From FEN-1088 sp031407985 (GTDB lineage Bacteria; Myxococcota_A; Polyangia; Fen-1088), in contig JANOJB010000178.1 of the NCBI GenBank assembly GCA_031407985.1, positions 1 through 32,249 of the forward strand: a stretch of DNA of 32,249 bases, written 5' to 3'. Made by a program: the position numbers and the translations under genes. The notes under the pieces were generated by a model that ran no database searches, had not been told where the DNA came from, and saw only the letters and a program-made list of their open reading frames with translations. Shown piece by piece: positions 1-8,093 of this stretch (the stretch's first letter is position 1; each line of letters starts with the position of its first letter).

Positions 1-102
1 GGCGACACCTGTCTGGGGCCGGGACGCATCCCACCCGCGCTGCGCTCGGAAGCCCTCACGGACACGGACGGCTTCTTTCGCGCCGTCCTACCACTGCCCT
101 GA
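1..102 (+). CDS. C-terminal end of an unrecognised protein (5' truncated)
   Basis: The first reading frame is open from the window edge to a TGA at 100-102 and would encode the last 33 residues of a protein ending in a run of Leu/Pro (AVLPLP). The composition is plausible for a real C-terminus and the frame closes 61 bases before the permease start, which fits an upstream gene of the same operon. An ATP-binding subunit of the BtuC-type transporter would be the expected neighbour because none is found downstream, but the 33 residues show no motif that proves this. The permease frame is also open through this stretch, so the assignment is tentative. Confidence 0.3.
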   Translation, partial: GDTCLGPGRIPPALRSEALTDTDGFFRAVLPLP

Positions 103-163
103 CATCGACGAACTGGCCTTCACGGGGCACCGCGGATCTCCGCGCCGAAGGGCAGAACGGATC

Positions 164-1186
164 GTGCTAGCGTCCGCGCCGATGATCGCCGCCCGTGCCT
201 CCCGCAAGCGTCTCGCGGTGCTGCTGGGCCTTTTGACCATCGGCCTTTTCGCGGCCCTTGTCGGCGCCACGATGTTGGGCGTCGAGAGAATCGATTGGCG
301 CGCGGTCTTGTGGCCCGATACCACCGACCACGCGATCGTCGTGCGGGTCAGGCTGGGGCGGGCGTTGCTGGGTGCCGTCGTGGGTGCCGCGCTGGCGGCG
401 GCGGGCGTGACCTTTCAAACGCTCGTGCGCAATCCGCTGGCCGATCCGTATGTCCTGGGCGTGTCGTCCGGGGCCGCCACCGGGGCCGCGTTGGCTATCA
501 TCGGGGGTGCCGGTCAGGGTGCGCCGCTCGCCCTCTCGGCCTTCGCCGGGGCGTTGGGTGCCCTGGCCCTGATCTATCGATTGGGCATGGTGCGGGGACG
601 AATGGTGCCGCACGTCGTGTTGCTGGCGGGCGTCGTCTTCAATTCGTTTTCGTGGGCGGTCATCGTGACCTTGGCCGCGCTGGCCAGACCGGGGACAACG
701 GCCGAAATGTTGATCTGGCTCATGGGATCCTTGTCGGCTCCGGACTGGCCGCGCCTGGCGACGGCGTCCTTGGTGATCGTGGCTGGTTTGTTGGTTCTCG
801 TCTCGCTGGCGCCCCGCATGAACGCACTGGTCCTGGGTGACGAGGGGGCGCATTCGCTGGGCGTGAACGTCGGCCGCACCCGCAAGCTGTTGCTGTGCGT
901 GGCATCGTTGCTGACCGCGGCCGCCGTGGCCGTCGCGGGTCCGATCGGATTCGTCGGTATCATCGTTCCCCACGTGTTGCGGCTGATCGTCGGACCGGAT
1001 CACCGCATGTTGGTGCCCGCCAGCGCGCTTGGCGGGGCGCTCTTCCTGTCTCTTTGCGACACGCTGACGCGCATGGCGTTCCTTCCTCTTGGCAGCGAGC
1101 CGCCTGTCAGTGTCCTGACGGCACTGCTGGGCGGCCCGTTTTTTCTGGTGCTGTTGTGGCAAAAACGCGGCGAACGACTGTTCTGA
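164..1186 (+). CDS. FecCD/BtuC-family ABC transporter permease
   Basis: This is an inner-membrane permease of the vitamin B12/iron-siderophore ABC importer family. The product of about 340 aa is strongly hydrophobic, with roughly nine or ten membrane segments after a short basic N-terminus. The family signature around 90-105, reading RNPLADPYVLGVSSGA, is present, as is the Gly/Pro-rich GPIGFVGIIVPH segment near residue 265 that in this family forms the contact with the ATPase. Start is GTG 164; an in-frame ATG at 182 (MIAARASRKR) is an equally good alternative. The downstream binding-protein gene overlaps its 3' end by 31 bases. No ATPase gene is visible in the window. Substrate (cobalamin, haem or siderophore) cannot be decided from the permease alone. 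Confidence 0.93.
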   Translation: MLASAPMIAARASRKRLAVLLGLLTIGLFAALVGATMLGVERIDWRAVLWPDTTDHAIVVRVRLGRALLGAVVGAALAAAGVTFQTLVRNPLADPYVLGVSSGAATGAALAIIGGAGQGAPLALSAFAGALGALALIYRLGMVRGRMVPHVVLLAGVVFNSFSWAVIVTLAALARPGTTAEMLIWLMGSLSAPDWPRLATASLVIVAGLLVLVSLAPRMNALVLGDEGAHSLGVNVGRTRKLLLCVASLLTAAAVAVAGPIGFVGIIVPHVLRLIVGPDHRMLVPASALGGALFLSLCDTLTRMAFLPLGSEPPVSVLTALLGGPFFLVLLWQKRGERLF

Positions 1187-2121
1187 TCATCGGCATCGTG
1201 GCGCTGTCCGGCGCGGTCGCGGCCTGTGATCGGCGCGCGGCCCCGGTTGCCACCTCCGCCAGTGGCACGACCGGCACCCCCCCCCACACCACCGTCCGTG
1301 CGTTCACCGACGAGGCTGGGCGCCCGGTGCTCCCCCGCGTCGTGCCGGCACGCCGCTTGGTTTCCCTGGCACCGAACGTGACCGAGTTGCTGTTCGCGAT
1401 CGGCGCGGGGGCTCAGGTCGTGGGTCGCGACAATTACAGCGACGCCCCCGCGGGCATGGTCGAGCGGATTCCGAAGCTTGGCACCAACTACCAACCGTCC
1501 CTGGAGAAGATCCTCGCGCTCTCGCCCGACGTCGTGTTCACGTCCATCAGCGCCAACCGCCGCGAAACCGTCGAAAGTCTGGAACGCCTGGGAATTCCCG
1601 TCTTCGTGACGGATACCCGCGGCATCGCCGACATCGACCGGACCTATGTCAACCTCGGCGCGCTGACCGGACGCACGGTTGACGCCGAGCAACAGATCGC
1701 GCGTCTGCGGACGGGTTTTGATTCTATTCGCCTGAGAATCGCGGGAAAGCCCCGGCCCCGGGTTCTGGTTGTGGTGTGGGACGATCCCCTGTACGTCGCC
1801 GGCCGGGGAACGTTCACGCACGATCTGATTGAGCTCGCCGGTGGCAGCAACGTCGCCTCGGACGCCGTCGGGTTCGCGAAGTATCCCCTGGAACGGGTGC
1901 TGCACGCGGCACCCGACGTGCTGGTCATCCCGACGCACGCGCAGGCCGGTGAGCGCACACGCGCCACGAAGTACTGGTCACGTTGGCCACAACTCCCGGC
2001 CGTCCGGACGAATCGTGTCCACGCCGTCGACGATGCCGTGATCAGCCGTCCCGGCGCCCGGTTGGTGGAAGGAGCCGAACTGCTGGCCCGCCTGTTTCAT
2101 TCAGACGCCACCGCGAACTGA
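1156..2121 (+). CDS. BtuF-like substrate-binding lipoprotein (PeriBP_2 family)
   Basis: This is the periplasmic substrate-binding component paired with the preceding permease. The frame stays open far upstream inside the permease gene, but the mature protein logically begins at GTG 1156: basic residues (AKTRR), a hydrophobic core, and a lipobox VAAC with the lipidated Cys at residue 24. Downstream are the hallmarks of helical-backbone metal/cobalamin receptors: LAPNVTELLFAIGAG near 70-85, SLEKILALSPDVVF (the usual YPS.E.il.l.PDlv block), and a C-terminal RPGARLVEGAELLARL. Length 321 aa, slightly longer than E. coli BtuF because of a Ser/Thr/Pro linker after the lipid anchor. Translation is probably coupled to the permease through the 31-base overlap. 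B12 is the favoured ligand by resemblance to BtuF, not proven. Confidence 0.9.
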   Translation: MAKTRRTTVLIIGIVALSGAVAACDRRAAPVATSASGTTGTPPHTTVRAFTDEAGRPVLPRVVPARRLVSLAPNVTELLFAIGAGAQVVGRDNYSDAPAGMVERIPKLGTNYQPSLEKILALSPDVVFTSISANRRETVESLERLGIPVFVTDTRGIADIDRTYVNLGALTGRTVDAEQQIARLRTGFDSIRLRIAGKPRPRVLVVVWDDPLYVAGRGTFTHDLIELAGGSNVASDAVGFAKYPLERVLHAAPDVLVIPTHAQAGERTRATKYWSRWPQLPAVRTNRVHAVDDAVISRPGARLVEGAELLARLFHSDATAN

Positions 2122-2135
2122 TATGCTGTTGGCCG

Positions 2136-3083
2136 ATGACCGTGGCGTCTTCCACCCGTTATGCGGTCCTCGAGACCAAAGATCTCGTCGAAACCCATCG
2201 TTTGATCGACCAGGAACGAAACGCCGAGGTGGTTGTGGCCCCGGGGCGCGGCGGTATGGTCACGCGCTTCCGCGTTGGCGATGACGACATCTTGTTCCTG
2301 GATCAGGCAACGTTGCGCGATCACAACCAGAGCGTCCGCGGCGGCATCCCGGTGCTGTTCCCCATCGCCGGCCGTCTGACCGGCGACGAATTTCGGCTGG
2401 AGGGCGAAAGCATCCCCATGGCTCAACACGGATTCGCCCGTAGGGTCCCGTGGCGCGTGACGGCGACCGACGCCGCCAACGCGGCGTCAATCACGATGGC
2501 GTTGGAACACAGCGAAGCCACTCTGGCGACGTGGCCTTTTCGATTTCGTTTGGTCTTTCGCTACGAGCTACGCGACGCGACCCTGGCGATCCATCAACGA
2601 TACGAAAACCTGGGGGATCGACCCATGCCGATTCATCCTGGCCTTCATCCGTATTTTCGCGTCGAGGACTGGAGCAAGCGCCAGGCCCGCGTGGTGACCG
2701 CCGCGACGCGTGTCTTCGACAACCGCACCGGCGAGACCCTGCCCCTGGCGGCGGCCATCGAATTTGGTTCGGGAGAGCTTGATTTGCAGATTCTGGACCA
2801 TGGGCAGCCGGGCATTCGACTGGACCGTCCCGGCGCGTGCGCGGTGCAGTTGGCTTACGACGACGCGTCCACCGTGGTCACCCTCTGGACCCTGCCCTCC
2901 CGCGACTTCGTCTGCGTGGAACCCTGGTCCCGACAGGCCGATGCGCTGAACCGGGGCGACGCCCTGTCTGTCCCCCCTGGCGGCGCCCACAACGCGGTTT
3001 TGACGATTTCCCCCCAACTGGCCCCAGCCAGCTCCCCTCCGGGCCCTCCGGGGATTGTTGACACCGGCACCCCGGCCCCGTAG
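2136..3083 (+). CDS. Aldose 1-epimerase-like (galactose mutarotase superfamily) protein
   Basis: This is a cytoplasmic sugar mutarotase-fold protein of 315 aa, resembling the aldose-1-epimerase / glucose-6-phosphate-1-epimerase group. Visible motifs are GGIPVLFPIAGRL (69-81), HGFAR (98-102), the HPGLHPYF block holding the candidate catalytic His171, and CVEPWS with the candidate catalytic Glu262. The first 20 or so residues are outside the fold. The C-terminus carries an unusual Pro/Ser-rich tail (PASSPPGPPG) beyond the last beta strand. Start ATG 2136 lies 14 bases after the binding-protein stop; an earlier ATG at 2123 is out of frame. It looks co-transcribed with the transporter genes, without an obvious functional link to metal or B12 uptake. 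Confidence 0.88.
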   Translation: MTVASSTRYAVLETKDLVETHRLIDQERNAEVVVAPGRGGMVTRFRVGDDDILFLDQATLRDHNQSVRGGIPVLFPIAGRLTGDEFRLEGESIPMAQHGFARRVPWRVTATDAANAASITMALEHSEATLATWPFRFRLVFRYELRDATLAIHQRYENLGDRPMPIHPGLHPYFRVEDWSKRQARVVTAATRVFDNRTGETLPLAAAIEFGSGELDLQILDHGQPGIRLDRPGACAVQLAYDDASTVVTLWTLPSRDFVCVEPWSRQADALNRGDALSVPPGGAHNAVLTISPQLAPASSPPGPPGIVDTGTPAP

Positions 3084-3096
3084 CTTCACGTGCATC

Positions 3097-3114
3097 CCGT
3101 CGGCGCTCCGACGG
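3097..3114 (+). terminator. GC-rich hairpin after the epimerase gene
   Basis: CCGTCGG and CCGACGG form a perfect 7-bp stem around a CGCT loop, 14 bases after the epimerase stop. There is no T-run after it, so it may be an imperfect terminator or an mRNA-stabilising hairpin between the epimerase and the membrane-protein gene. Confidence 0.35.
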
Positions 3115-3169
3115 CTCCCGGCACTCCCCCTGCGGCGCTCCGTACGGGCCAAGTGACCGAATCAACACC

Positions 3170-3745
3170 GTGTCCATCGAAGATCTCTCCCAGCGCTCTC
3201 CCGAAACGGGCGCCGATCCCCCTGCCGCCGGAGAATTCCGCCGTTATCGGAAGTTCGTGTCGTGGTTCATCCTGGCGTTCATCTTCGTCGGCGGATCGTA
3301 CATGTTGTTCTCGGTCACGGTGACGATCTACCGCCGGCAACACGCTGTCCCCCTCGGCTCGCCGGTCGGAGCGCAGGCGACAAGACAGGATACCGACAGT
3401 TGCTACGACGAACTGTCGGATGTTGTCGAAGGCCTTCGCAAGTACCTTGAGAATTCGCACCGTCTGATGGCCGACACCGATCCCGTCGAGGTGCAGGACT
3501 GGGCCGAGGCGGGCAGTTATTGGCGTGGGCAATGGAAGGCCGTGGGCGAGCGGTGCGGTTTCGAACGACGCCGCGGCGCCAAGAACTGGGAAGAGATGGC
3601 GGTTCTTCACGAAGAGCTGCGCGAAACCGAGGCCGGGTATACGAGAGAAATTTCACGTTTCGGCAAGGACCTCGCCCCGCGGCTCGGCCGGCTGCGCGAA
3701 CGGCTCGCGCGCGTTGGCGAGCGGCTGTCCTTGTCCCAAGAATGA
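3170..3745 (+). CDS. Hypothetical single-pass membrane protein
   Basis: I do not recognise this 191-aa protein. It has a hydrophilic N-terminus, one clear membrane helix at about residues 29-54 (FVSWFILAFIFVGG onward), then a polar, charged region with helical character. Two Trp-rich stretches (DWAEAGSYWRGQWKAVGERC and KNWEEMAVLHEEL) and a Leu/Arg/Glu heptad-like C-terminus (ARLGRLRERLARVGERL-type pattern) suggest a coiled coil. With basic residues before the helix (RRYRK), the N-terminus is predicted inside and the C-terminal domain in the periplasm. Start GTG 3170 is the only reasonable one. The stop lies 10 bases before the helicase start, so it is probably co-transcribed with the helicase. 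Confidence 0.75.
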   Translation: MSIEDLSQRSPETGADPPAAGEFRRYRKFVSWFILAFIFVGGSYMLFSVTVTIYRRQHAVPLGSPVGAQATRQDTDSCYDELSDVVEGLRKYLENSHRLMADTDPVEVQDWAEAGSYWRGQWKAVGERCGFERRRGAKNWEEMAVLHEELRETEAGYTREISRFGKDLAPRLGRLRERLARVGERLSLSQE

Positions 3746-3750
3746 GGAGA
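3743..3750 (+). promoter_or_regulatory. Ribosome binding site of the helicase gene
   Basis: TGAGGAGA overlaps the stop of the preceding gene and ends 5 bases before ATG 3756. It fixes the helicase start there rather than at the earlier in-frame codons inside the preceding gene. Confidence 0.8.
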
Positions 3751-3755
3751 TCCGC

Positions 3756-6002
3756 ATGTCCATGAACGAAAACGGGACCGAGAACACGTCCCACGATCCA
3801 ACAGCAATTCCGCAGCCAATCCCGTCAACGCCCGGACTCGACTTCACCGCCGAATCGGCGGACCCCGGCGCCATCCTCTTAGCGGAGCCTGCGGCCCCCA
3901 CCAAACCAAAGGGACCGCGATTCGATTCACTGGGTCTTGGTCCCGACGTGCTCCGCGCGCTGGCCGATATGGGCTTCACCGAAGCGATGGAGGTACAAGC
4001 GGCGACGGTGCCCCTGGCCCGTTCCGGCAGGGACATCATGGTCCAGTCCCGAACCGGATCGGGGAAGACCGCCGCGTTCGGCATCCCCTTCGTGAACGAC
4101 ATCGTTGATCCCGAAGTCAAGGCCGTTCAGGCGATCGTGCTCCTGCCGACGCGGGAGCTGGCCCTGCAGGTAGCGGCCGAGTTGGCGCGGATCGCCGCGC
4201 ATCGACCGATCACCGTTGCGCCTATTTACGGTGGCGCGCCGATGGGCCGCCAAGTCGAGATGCTGCGAGCCGGCGCCCAGATCGTCTGTGGGACGCCGGG
4301 ACGGGTCCTCGACCACCTGCGCCGGGGAACGCTGAATTTGGACCGGGTGCGCTGCGCGGTTCTCGACGAGTGTGACGAGATGTTGTCCATGGGTTTCCAG
4401 GAAGACATCGAGCACATCCTGGAGCACACGCCGCAAACCCGACAGACGTTGTTGTTCTCGGCGACGGTCCCCGAGGGCATCCAACGACTGTCCCGGCGGT
4501 TCATGAGGACGCCCGAGTTCCTGAAGCTGTCGGCGGACCACATCGGTGTCAACGAGATCCGTCACGTCTATTATTCGATTCCGGGTGTCAACCGCGAGCA
4601 AGAGCTGCTGCGCATTCTGAAATTCGAGGATCCAAGAACCGCCATCATCTTCTGTAATACCCGCGAGGAAACATCGCGTGTGGCCGAGTTCCTGAGAAAA
4701 CAGGGGTTCGAGGCCGAGGCCATTTCGTCGGATCTGGCCCAGAACGACCGCGAACGGGTCATGACACGGATGCGCGCGGGACAAATTCAGTTTCTGGTTG
4801 CGACCGATGTCGCGGCGCGCGGGATCGACATCGAGGCGTTGTCGCACGTATTCAACTACACGTTTCCCGAGGCACCCGAGATCTACATCCATCGCACCGG
4901 ACGCACCGGACGCGCGGGAAAACACGGCACGGCCATCTCACTGATTGGCCCCACCGAGGTCGGGTCGTTCTATTACCTGAAGCTGCTGTACAAGATCCTC
5001 CCCGAGGAGCGGGCCCTGCCGTCGGAGGCCGAGATTCGATCGCACCGGGAGGGCGAACGTGTCCTGCAGCTGCGCCAGGCCTTGACCGGCGAGCCGGGAG
5101 TATCGTGGCGGGAATTGGCCCGTCGCTTGATGGGTGCCCTCGACGGTGAACGGTTGGTCGCGGCGCTTCTGGCACAGTCGTTCGCCTCCCTGCCCGCCAT
5201 GCCCGCCGCGCCGGTACCGGCACCGACGGTCCCGCCTGCCATCGTGCCCACGGGATCGAGGGCCGCGCCATCAACCAGCGCAATCGATGCGCGGAGCGAT
5301 CGCCGCCCCGAACCGCAGGCCCGTGACAGCGGGTTACGTTCGGATCGCGGTGATCGCGGTCGGGACCGTGGCCGCGAACGAGATCGCCCCATCCGTTCCG
5401 ATCGCGCCGATCGCCCGGATCGTGACCGCCGCCCACCGGTACGCGGACGAGCCCCCGAGCGAGCCCCCGAGCGGGAACGCGAGCGGGCCCCGGAGCGAAT
5501 GACGGGCCAAGGTCCATCGACTCCACCCGCAAGCACCGAGAAGGAGTTCTGGGAGGTTTGGAGCGAGGAAAAGGCCGCCGAACGGGGGTCGGTACCGGGA
5601 GCGCTTCTTGAAACCAGCGTCAACACCGGCGATGAAGCCAGCACCAGCTCCGCAACCACCTTGTTCAGCAACTCCACTTCCAACTCCGCGCCCCAGGGCG
5701 CCCCAGCGTCGATGCCGGCACGCCGTGAAGCCCCATCGAGATCTCCCGAGATTCCAGAGGGAATGGCGCGGCTGTACTTGAACCTGGGTCGCAAGGACGG
5801 TGCCAGCGAAAACGAGGTACGGGATCTGTTGCGCCAACACACTTCGACGGCCAACGCCGAATCGGCAGCGATCGACGTGATGAATACGCACACCTATCTG
5901 AACGTCGCCACCGCCGACGCCGATGGGATCTGCGCCGCCCTCACGGGCAAACAGTTGGGGCCAAGGGATCTGGTGTGCGAGCGGGCACGTCCCCGCCGCT
6001 GA
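3756..6002 (+). CDS. DEAD-box family ATP-dependent RNA helicase (DECD variant) with DbpA-type RNA-binding domain
   Basis: This is an ATP-dependent RNA helicase likely acting in ribosome assembly or RNA remodelling. The 748-aa product has an acidic leader of about 50 residues, then the two RecA domains (about 50-400): Q motif, Walker A SRTGSGKT (98-105), PTRELALQ, TPGRVLDH, motif II reading DECD (204-207) in place of DEAD, SAT (235-237), ATDVAARGID, and HRTGRTGRAG from residue 379. A long low-complexity linker follows, first Ala/Pro then rich in Arg/Asp/Glu (DRGDRGRDRGRERDR-like). The last 75 residues (about 670-745, starting EGMARLYLNLGRKDG) match the DbpA RNA-binding domain found at the C-terminus of DbpA and CsdA, which in DbpA docks on 23S rRNA helix 92. 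Assignment to DeaD/CsdA versus DbpA is open. Confidence 0.95.
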   Translation: MSMNENGTENTSHDPTAIPQPIPSTPGLDFTAESADPGAILLAEPAAPTKPKGPRFDSLGLGPDVLRALADMGFTEAMEVQAATVPLARSGRDIMVQSRTGSGKTAAFGIPFVNDIVDPEVKAVQAIVLLPTRELALQVAAELARIAAHRPITVAPIYGGAPMGRQVEMLRAGAQIVCGTPGRVLDHLRRGTLNLDRVRCAVLDECDEMLSMGFQEDIEHILEHTPQTRQTLLFSATVPEGIQRLSRRFMRTPEFLKLSADHIGVNEIRHVYYSIPGVNREQELLRILKFEDPRTAIIFCNTREETSRVAEFLRKQGFEAEAISSDLAQNDRERVMTRMRAGQIQFLVATDVAARGIDIEALSHVFNYTFPEAPEIYIHRTGRTGRAGKHGTAISLIGPTEVGSFYYLKLLYKILPEERALPSEAEIRSHREGERVLQLRQALTGEPGVSWRELARRLMGALDGERLVAALLAQSFASLPAMPAAPVPAPTVPPAIVPTGSRAAPSTSAIDARSDRRPEPQARDSGLRSDRGDRGRDRGRERDRPIRSDRADRPDRDRRPPVRGRAPERAPERERERAPERMTGQGPSTPPASTEKEFWEVWSEEKAAERGSVPGALLETSVNTGDEASTSSATTLFSNSTSNSAPQGAPASMPARREAPSRSPEIPEGMARLYLNLGRKDGASENEVRDLLRQHTSTANAESAAIDVMNTHTYLNVATADADGICAALTGKQLGPRDLVCERARPRR

Positions 6003-6036
6003 ACCCGTATCCCTCCCTCGTGTCCACCCGAAGAAT

Positions 6037-6061
6037 CCGGCCGGTATTCCGGCCGGGTTTT
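6037..6061 (+). terminator. Rho-independent terminator of the helicase gene
   Basis: CCGGCCGG, TATT loop, CCGGCCGG form a perfect 8-bp stem followed by GTTTT, 34 bases past the helicase stop. A third overlapping copy (CGGCCGG at 6062-6068) allows an alternative hairpin just downstream. The T-run is on the plus side, so it serves the helicase transcript, which converges on the next gene. Confidence 0.75.
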
Positions 6062-6130
6062 CGGCCGGGGTTTCCGACGTTGTTCCCCGCCGTCCAGCTT
6101 GGCGAGGTTTACTCGAACGCAGACCGGGGA

Positions 6131-6700
6131 CTAGTTGCCGCCAGCGAACATCTTGTCCAGCGAACTGGACGATCCGCCGCCGGATTTCGCCCGCGTCTTC
6201 CCACCCTTGGTGCGGTTGGATTTCGCGCTCCCGGAAGCGTTGGCGTCCGCCGCCTTTTCTTCCGCGAGACTGCTTGCCACCAACGCGCCTAGCGCATCGT
6301 CGGTCGATGACTTCGGCGGCGGGGCGATCTTCTTGGCCACCGTCGGCGCTTTTTTGGGCTGCAGTTCCTTGTCCGATTCGATGGGAAGGTTCAAAGCGGC
6401 CTCTTGCTTGGCGCGGGCGCCTTCCTTGTTCGGATCCTTGTGCCTTACCGCGGGAGCGGGCGGCGGATTCTTGGCGGCCTCCTCGGCCAGTTTCTGAGCA
6501 GCCGCGATCTTCCTCATGTCGGCCTGCTTGGCCTTGTCGTCCCCCATCACCTTCTTCTCCCAGTCCGACTGTTTTTCCATGGCCTTGTCGCCGCCCGAAT
6601 CGGAACCCTTGTTCCTATGTTTGGGCTGGGCGAAAGCAGCAGTGGACAGGGAAAAACCGACGGTGAGGGCGATCACGTAACCAGCGAGCTTGGACCGCAT
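6131..6700 (-). CDS. Hypothetical exported basic protein
   Basis: I do not recognise this 189-aa protein. It has a textbook Sec signal peptide: MRSK, a hydrophobic core, and the AFA-Q cleavage site at residues 24/25, so the mature protein is periplasmic or secreted. The rest is low complexity, rich in Lys, Ala, Asp and Ser, with an Ala/Lys/Glu helical stretch (about 55-78), a PPPAP kink, repeated KK motifs and a basic Ser/Gly-rich tail ending SSSLDKMFAGGN. No Cys and no enzymatic motif. ATG 6700 has a strong ribosome binding site (GGAGGTT, 6706-6712) and an upstream promoter (6760-6787), so it appears to be an independently expressed single gene converging on the helicase. Confidence 0.85.
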   Translation of the reverse strand: MRSKLAGYVIALTVGFSLSTAAFAQPKHRNKGSDSGGDKAMEKQSDWEKKVMGDDKAKQADMRKIAAAQKLAEEAAKNPPPAPAVRHKDPNKEGARAKQEAALNLPIESDKELQPKKAPTVAKKIAPPPKSSTDDALGALVASSLAEEKAADANASGSAKSNRTKGGKTRAKSGGGSSSSLDKMFAGGN

Positions 6701-6759
6701 TTTCGAACCTCCGGGGTGGGAGAGGCGGGAACGGGGTGAGCAATCGAGGCTAAGGCTTG

Positions 6760-6787
6760 ATTATCCGTGGCAATCCGACATTTGCAA
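6760..6787 (-). promoter_or_regulatory. Sigma-70-type promoter for the exported basic protein
   Basis: On the minus strand TTGCAA (6782-6787) and GATAAT (6760-6765) are separated by 16 bases, close to the TTGACA/TATAAT consensus and conspicuous in this GC-rich context. The expected transcript start near 6753 leaves a leader of about 50 bases with the GGAGG ribosome binding site. Confidence 0.6.
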
Positions 6788-6803
6788 CAGCTAGGTGACG
6801 CTG

Positions 6804-8093
6804 TCAGCGCAAAACCGACAGACGACGCACAGCGTCCAAATTAACCGCCGCGCCGCCCTTCCGGCTACCCGAAAGCGTCCCACACGCCGCACCGATCTCC
6901 CCTCCCCCGGAGTAACGCCTCACCACGGGTACGCCCAATTCCCGGTTCAGGGCGTCACGAAAATCGTCCAGTTCCTGTGCGCTGGCGGCCCGATAGCGTC
7001 CCGTTTCGTCGGTCACATCGATGATGTTGATCTTGATCCGCAGGCCCGCCAAGAGTTCGCCCAGGGCGCGCGCGTGCGCGGGCGTAGTGTTCACGCCGCC
7101 AATCGCAACGTAGGCAATCGTCGCGCGCTGTCGGGTGGCCTCGATATACGAACGAATCGCCGGAATCAGTTCGCCAAGCGGCCACCGCTTTTCGATGGGC
7201 ATCAACACGGCGCGTTCGGCCGAGGTGGGCGCACCCAGAGAGAAAATCAAACGATAGGGCTGGCGTTCCTGGATGTAGCGGCGAATCGCCGGCACCACAC
7301 CGGCCGTGGAGATGGAGATCGCCTTTGCGGCGATCGCGGACCCCGCGGGGCTGCTGAAGATTCGCGCGGCACGTAGCACGTTCACTGTGTTCAGAAGCGG
7401 TTCGCCCATGCCCATGAACACCGCGCCCCGAACCGGGTGATCCGCCTCGGTCGCTATCATGCGCAACTGCGCCACGATCTCCCAGGTCTCGAGACTTCGA
7501 ATGCCCCCCAGGCGTCCCGTGGCACAGAAGTCACAGGCCAGCGCGCATCCCGCCTGTGAACTCAGGCAAACCGTATATTTCGCAGTGGGCAAGGCGCGCA
7601 GACCGGTAACCGTGCTGTCCTCGGCGCGCGCCGCGCGCAGGGCACGCGCGGCGGCCGGATCGGGCAACGGGATCCGAACCGCTTCAATTTCCAGACCGTC
7701 GGGCAAGCGAAACAAGTACTTCAGGAATCCGTCGTCCGCGCGACGGCGTTCCACGACCGTCAACTCGGGCCAGATCGCAGCGGTGTCGATCGCGCGCGCG
7801 GCGGCGCGGCCAAGGCCCCGGATCCCGGGTTGCGCCTCAAGCAGGGAGGAAACCCCGTCACGGTGAACGGCCGCGAAAACGCGCCGCGCCACATCCGGTG
7901 CAACTCCGAATCGGCCGAGCGCGACCGACATCTCGTCGGCGTCCAGGTTGCGCAGATTCAGGACCGTCTGGTTGTCTTGCCGGCCACGCGGCTTCAGGGC
8001 CGATTCCGGCGCGTCCCAATCGCGCGGAGTCTCGGGTTGCGAGTCGTCGGCCTGCACGGCGCAAGTGATAACCCGCGCCAACGACGCTGTCAC
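6804..8093 (-). CDS. rlmN: RlmN/Cfr-family radical SAM rRNA methyltransferase
   Basis: This is a dual-specificity radical SAM methyltransferase of the RlmN family, which in E. coli methylates C2 of 23S rRNA A2503 and of tRNA A37. With GTG 8093 as start the product is 429 aa, longer than the usual 350-390 because of a roughly 40-residue N-terminal extension. The [4Fe-4S] cysteines are C183, C187 and C190 in CALACDFC; the two extra catalytic cysteines are also in place, C176 in TVCLSSQ and C404 in AACGTLSG. GMGEPLLN and the N-terminal helical domain (about 45-110) are present. The start overlaps the dipeptidase stop as GTGA, indicating translational coupling. Sequence around 140-172 is an insert relative to the E. 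coli enzyme, so a divergent paralogue is possible. Confidence 0.88.
   Translation of the reverse strand: MTASLARVITCAVQADDSQPETPRDWDAPESALKPRGRQDNQTVLNLRNLDADEMSVALGRFGVAPDVARRVFAAVHRDGVSSLLEAQPGIRGLGRAAARAIDTAAIWPELTVVERRRADDGFLKYLFRLPDGLEIEAVRIPLPDPAAARALRAARAEDSTVTGLRALPTAKYTVCLSSQAGCALACDFCATGRLGGIRSLETWEIVAQLRMIATEADHPVRGAVFMGMGEPLLNTVNVLRAARIFSSPAGSAIAAKAISISTAGVVPAIRRYIQERQPYRLIFSLGAPTSAERAVLMPIEKRWPLGELIPAIRSYIEATRQRATIAYVAIGGVNTTPAHARALGELLAGLRIKINIIDVTDETGRYRAASAQELDDFRDALNRELGVPVVRRYSGGGEIGAACGTLSGSRKGGAAVNLDAVRRLSVLR

Noticed and set aside
103..163. Possible cobalamin riboswitch before the BtuC-like gene
   Set aside because: No B12-box or conserved GCCACTG-type element is visible, and the preceding gene appears to end only 61 bases upstream.
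895..1155. Upstream extension of the BtuF-like gene
   Set aside because: This part lies inside the permease gene and encodes Arg-rich non-conserved sequence; the signal peptide and lipobox place the start at 1156.
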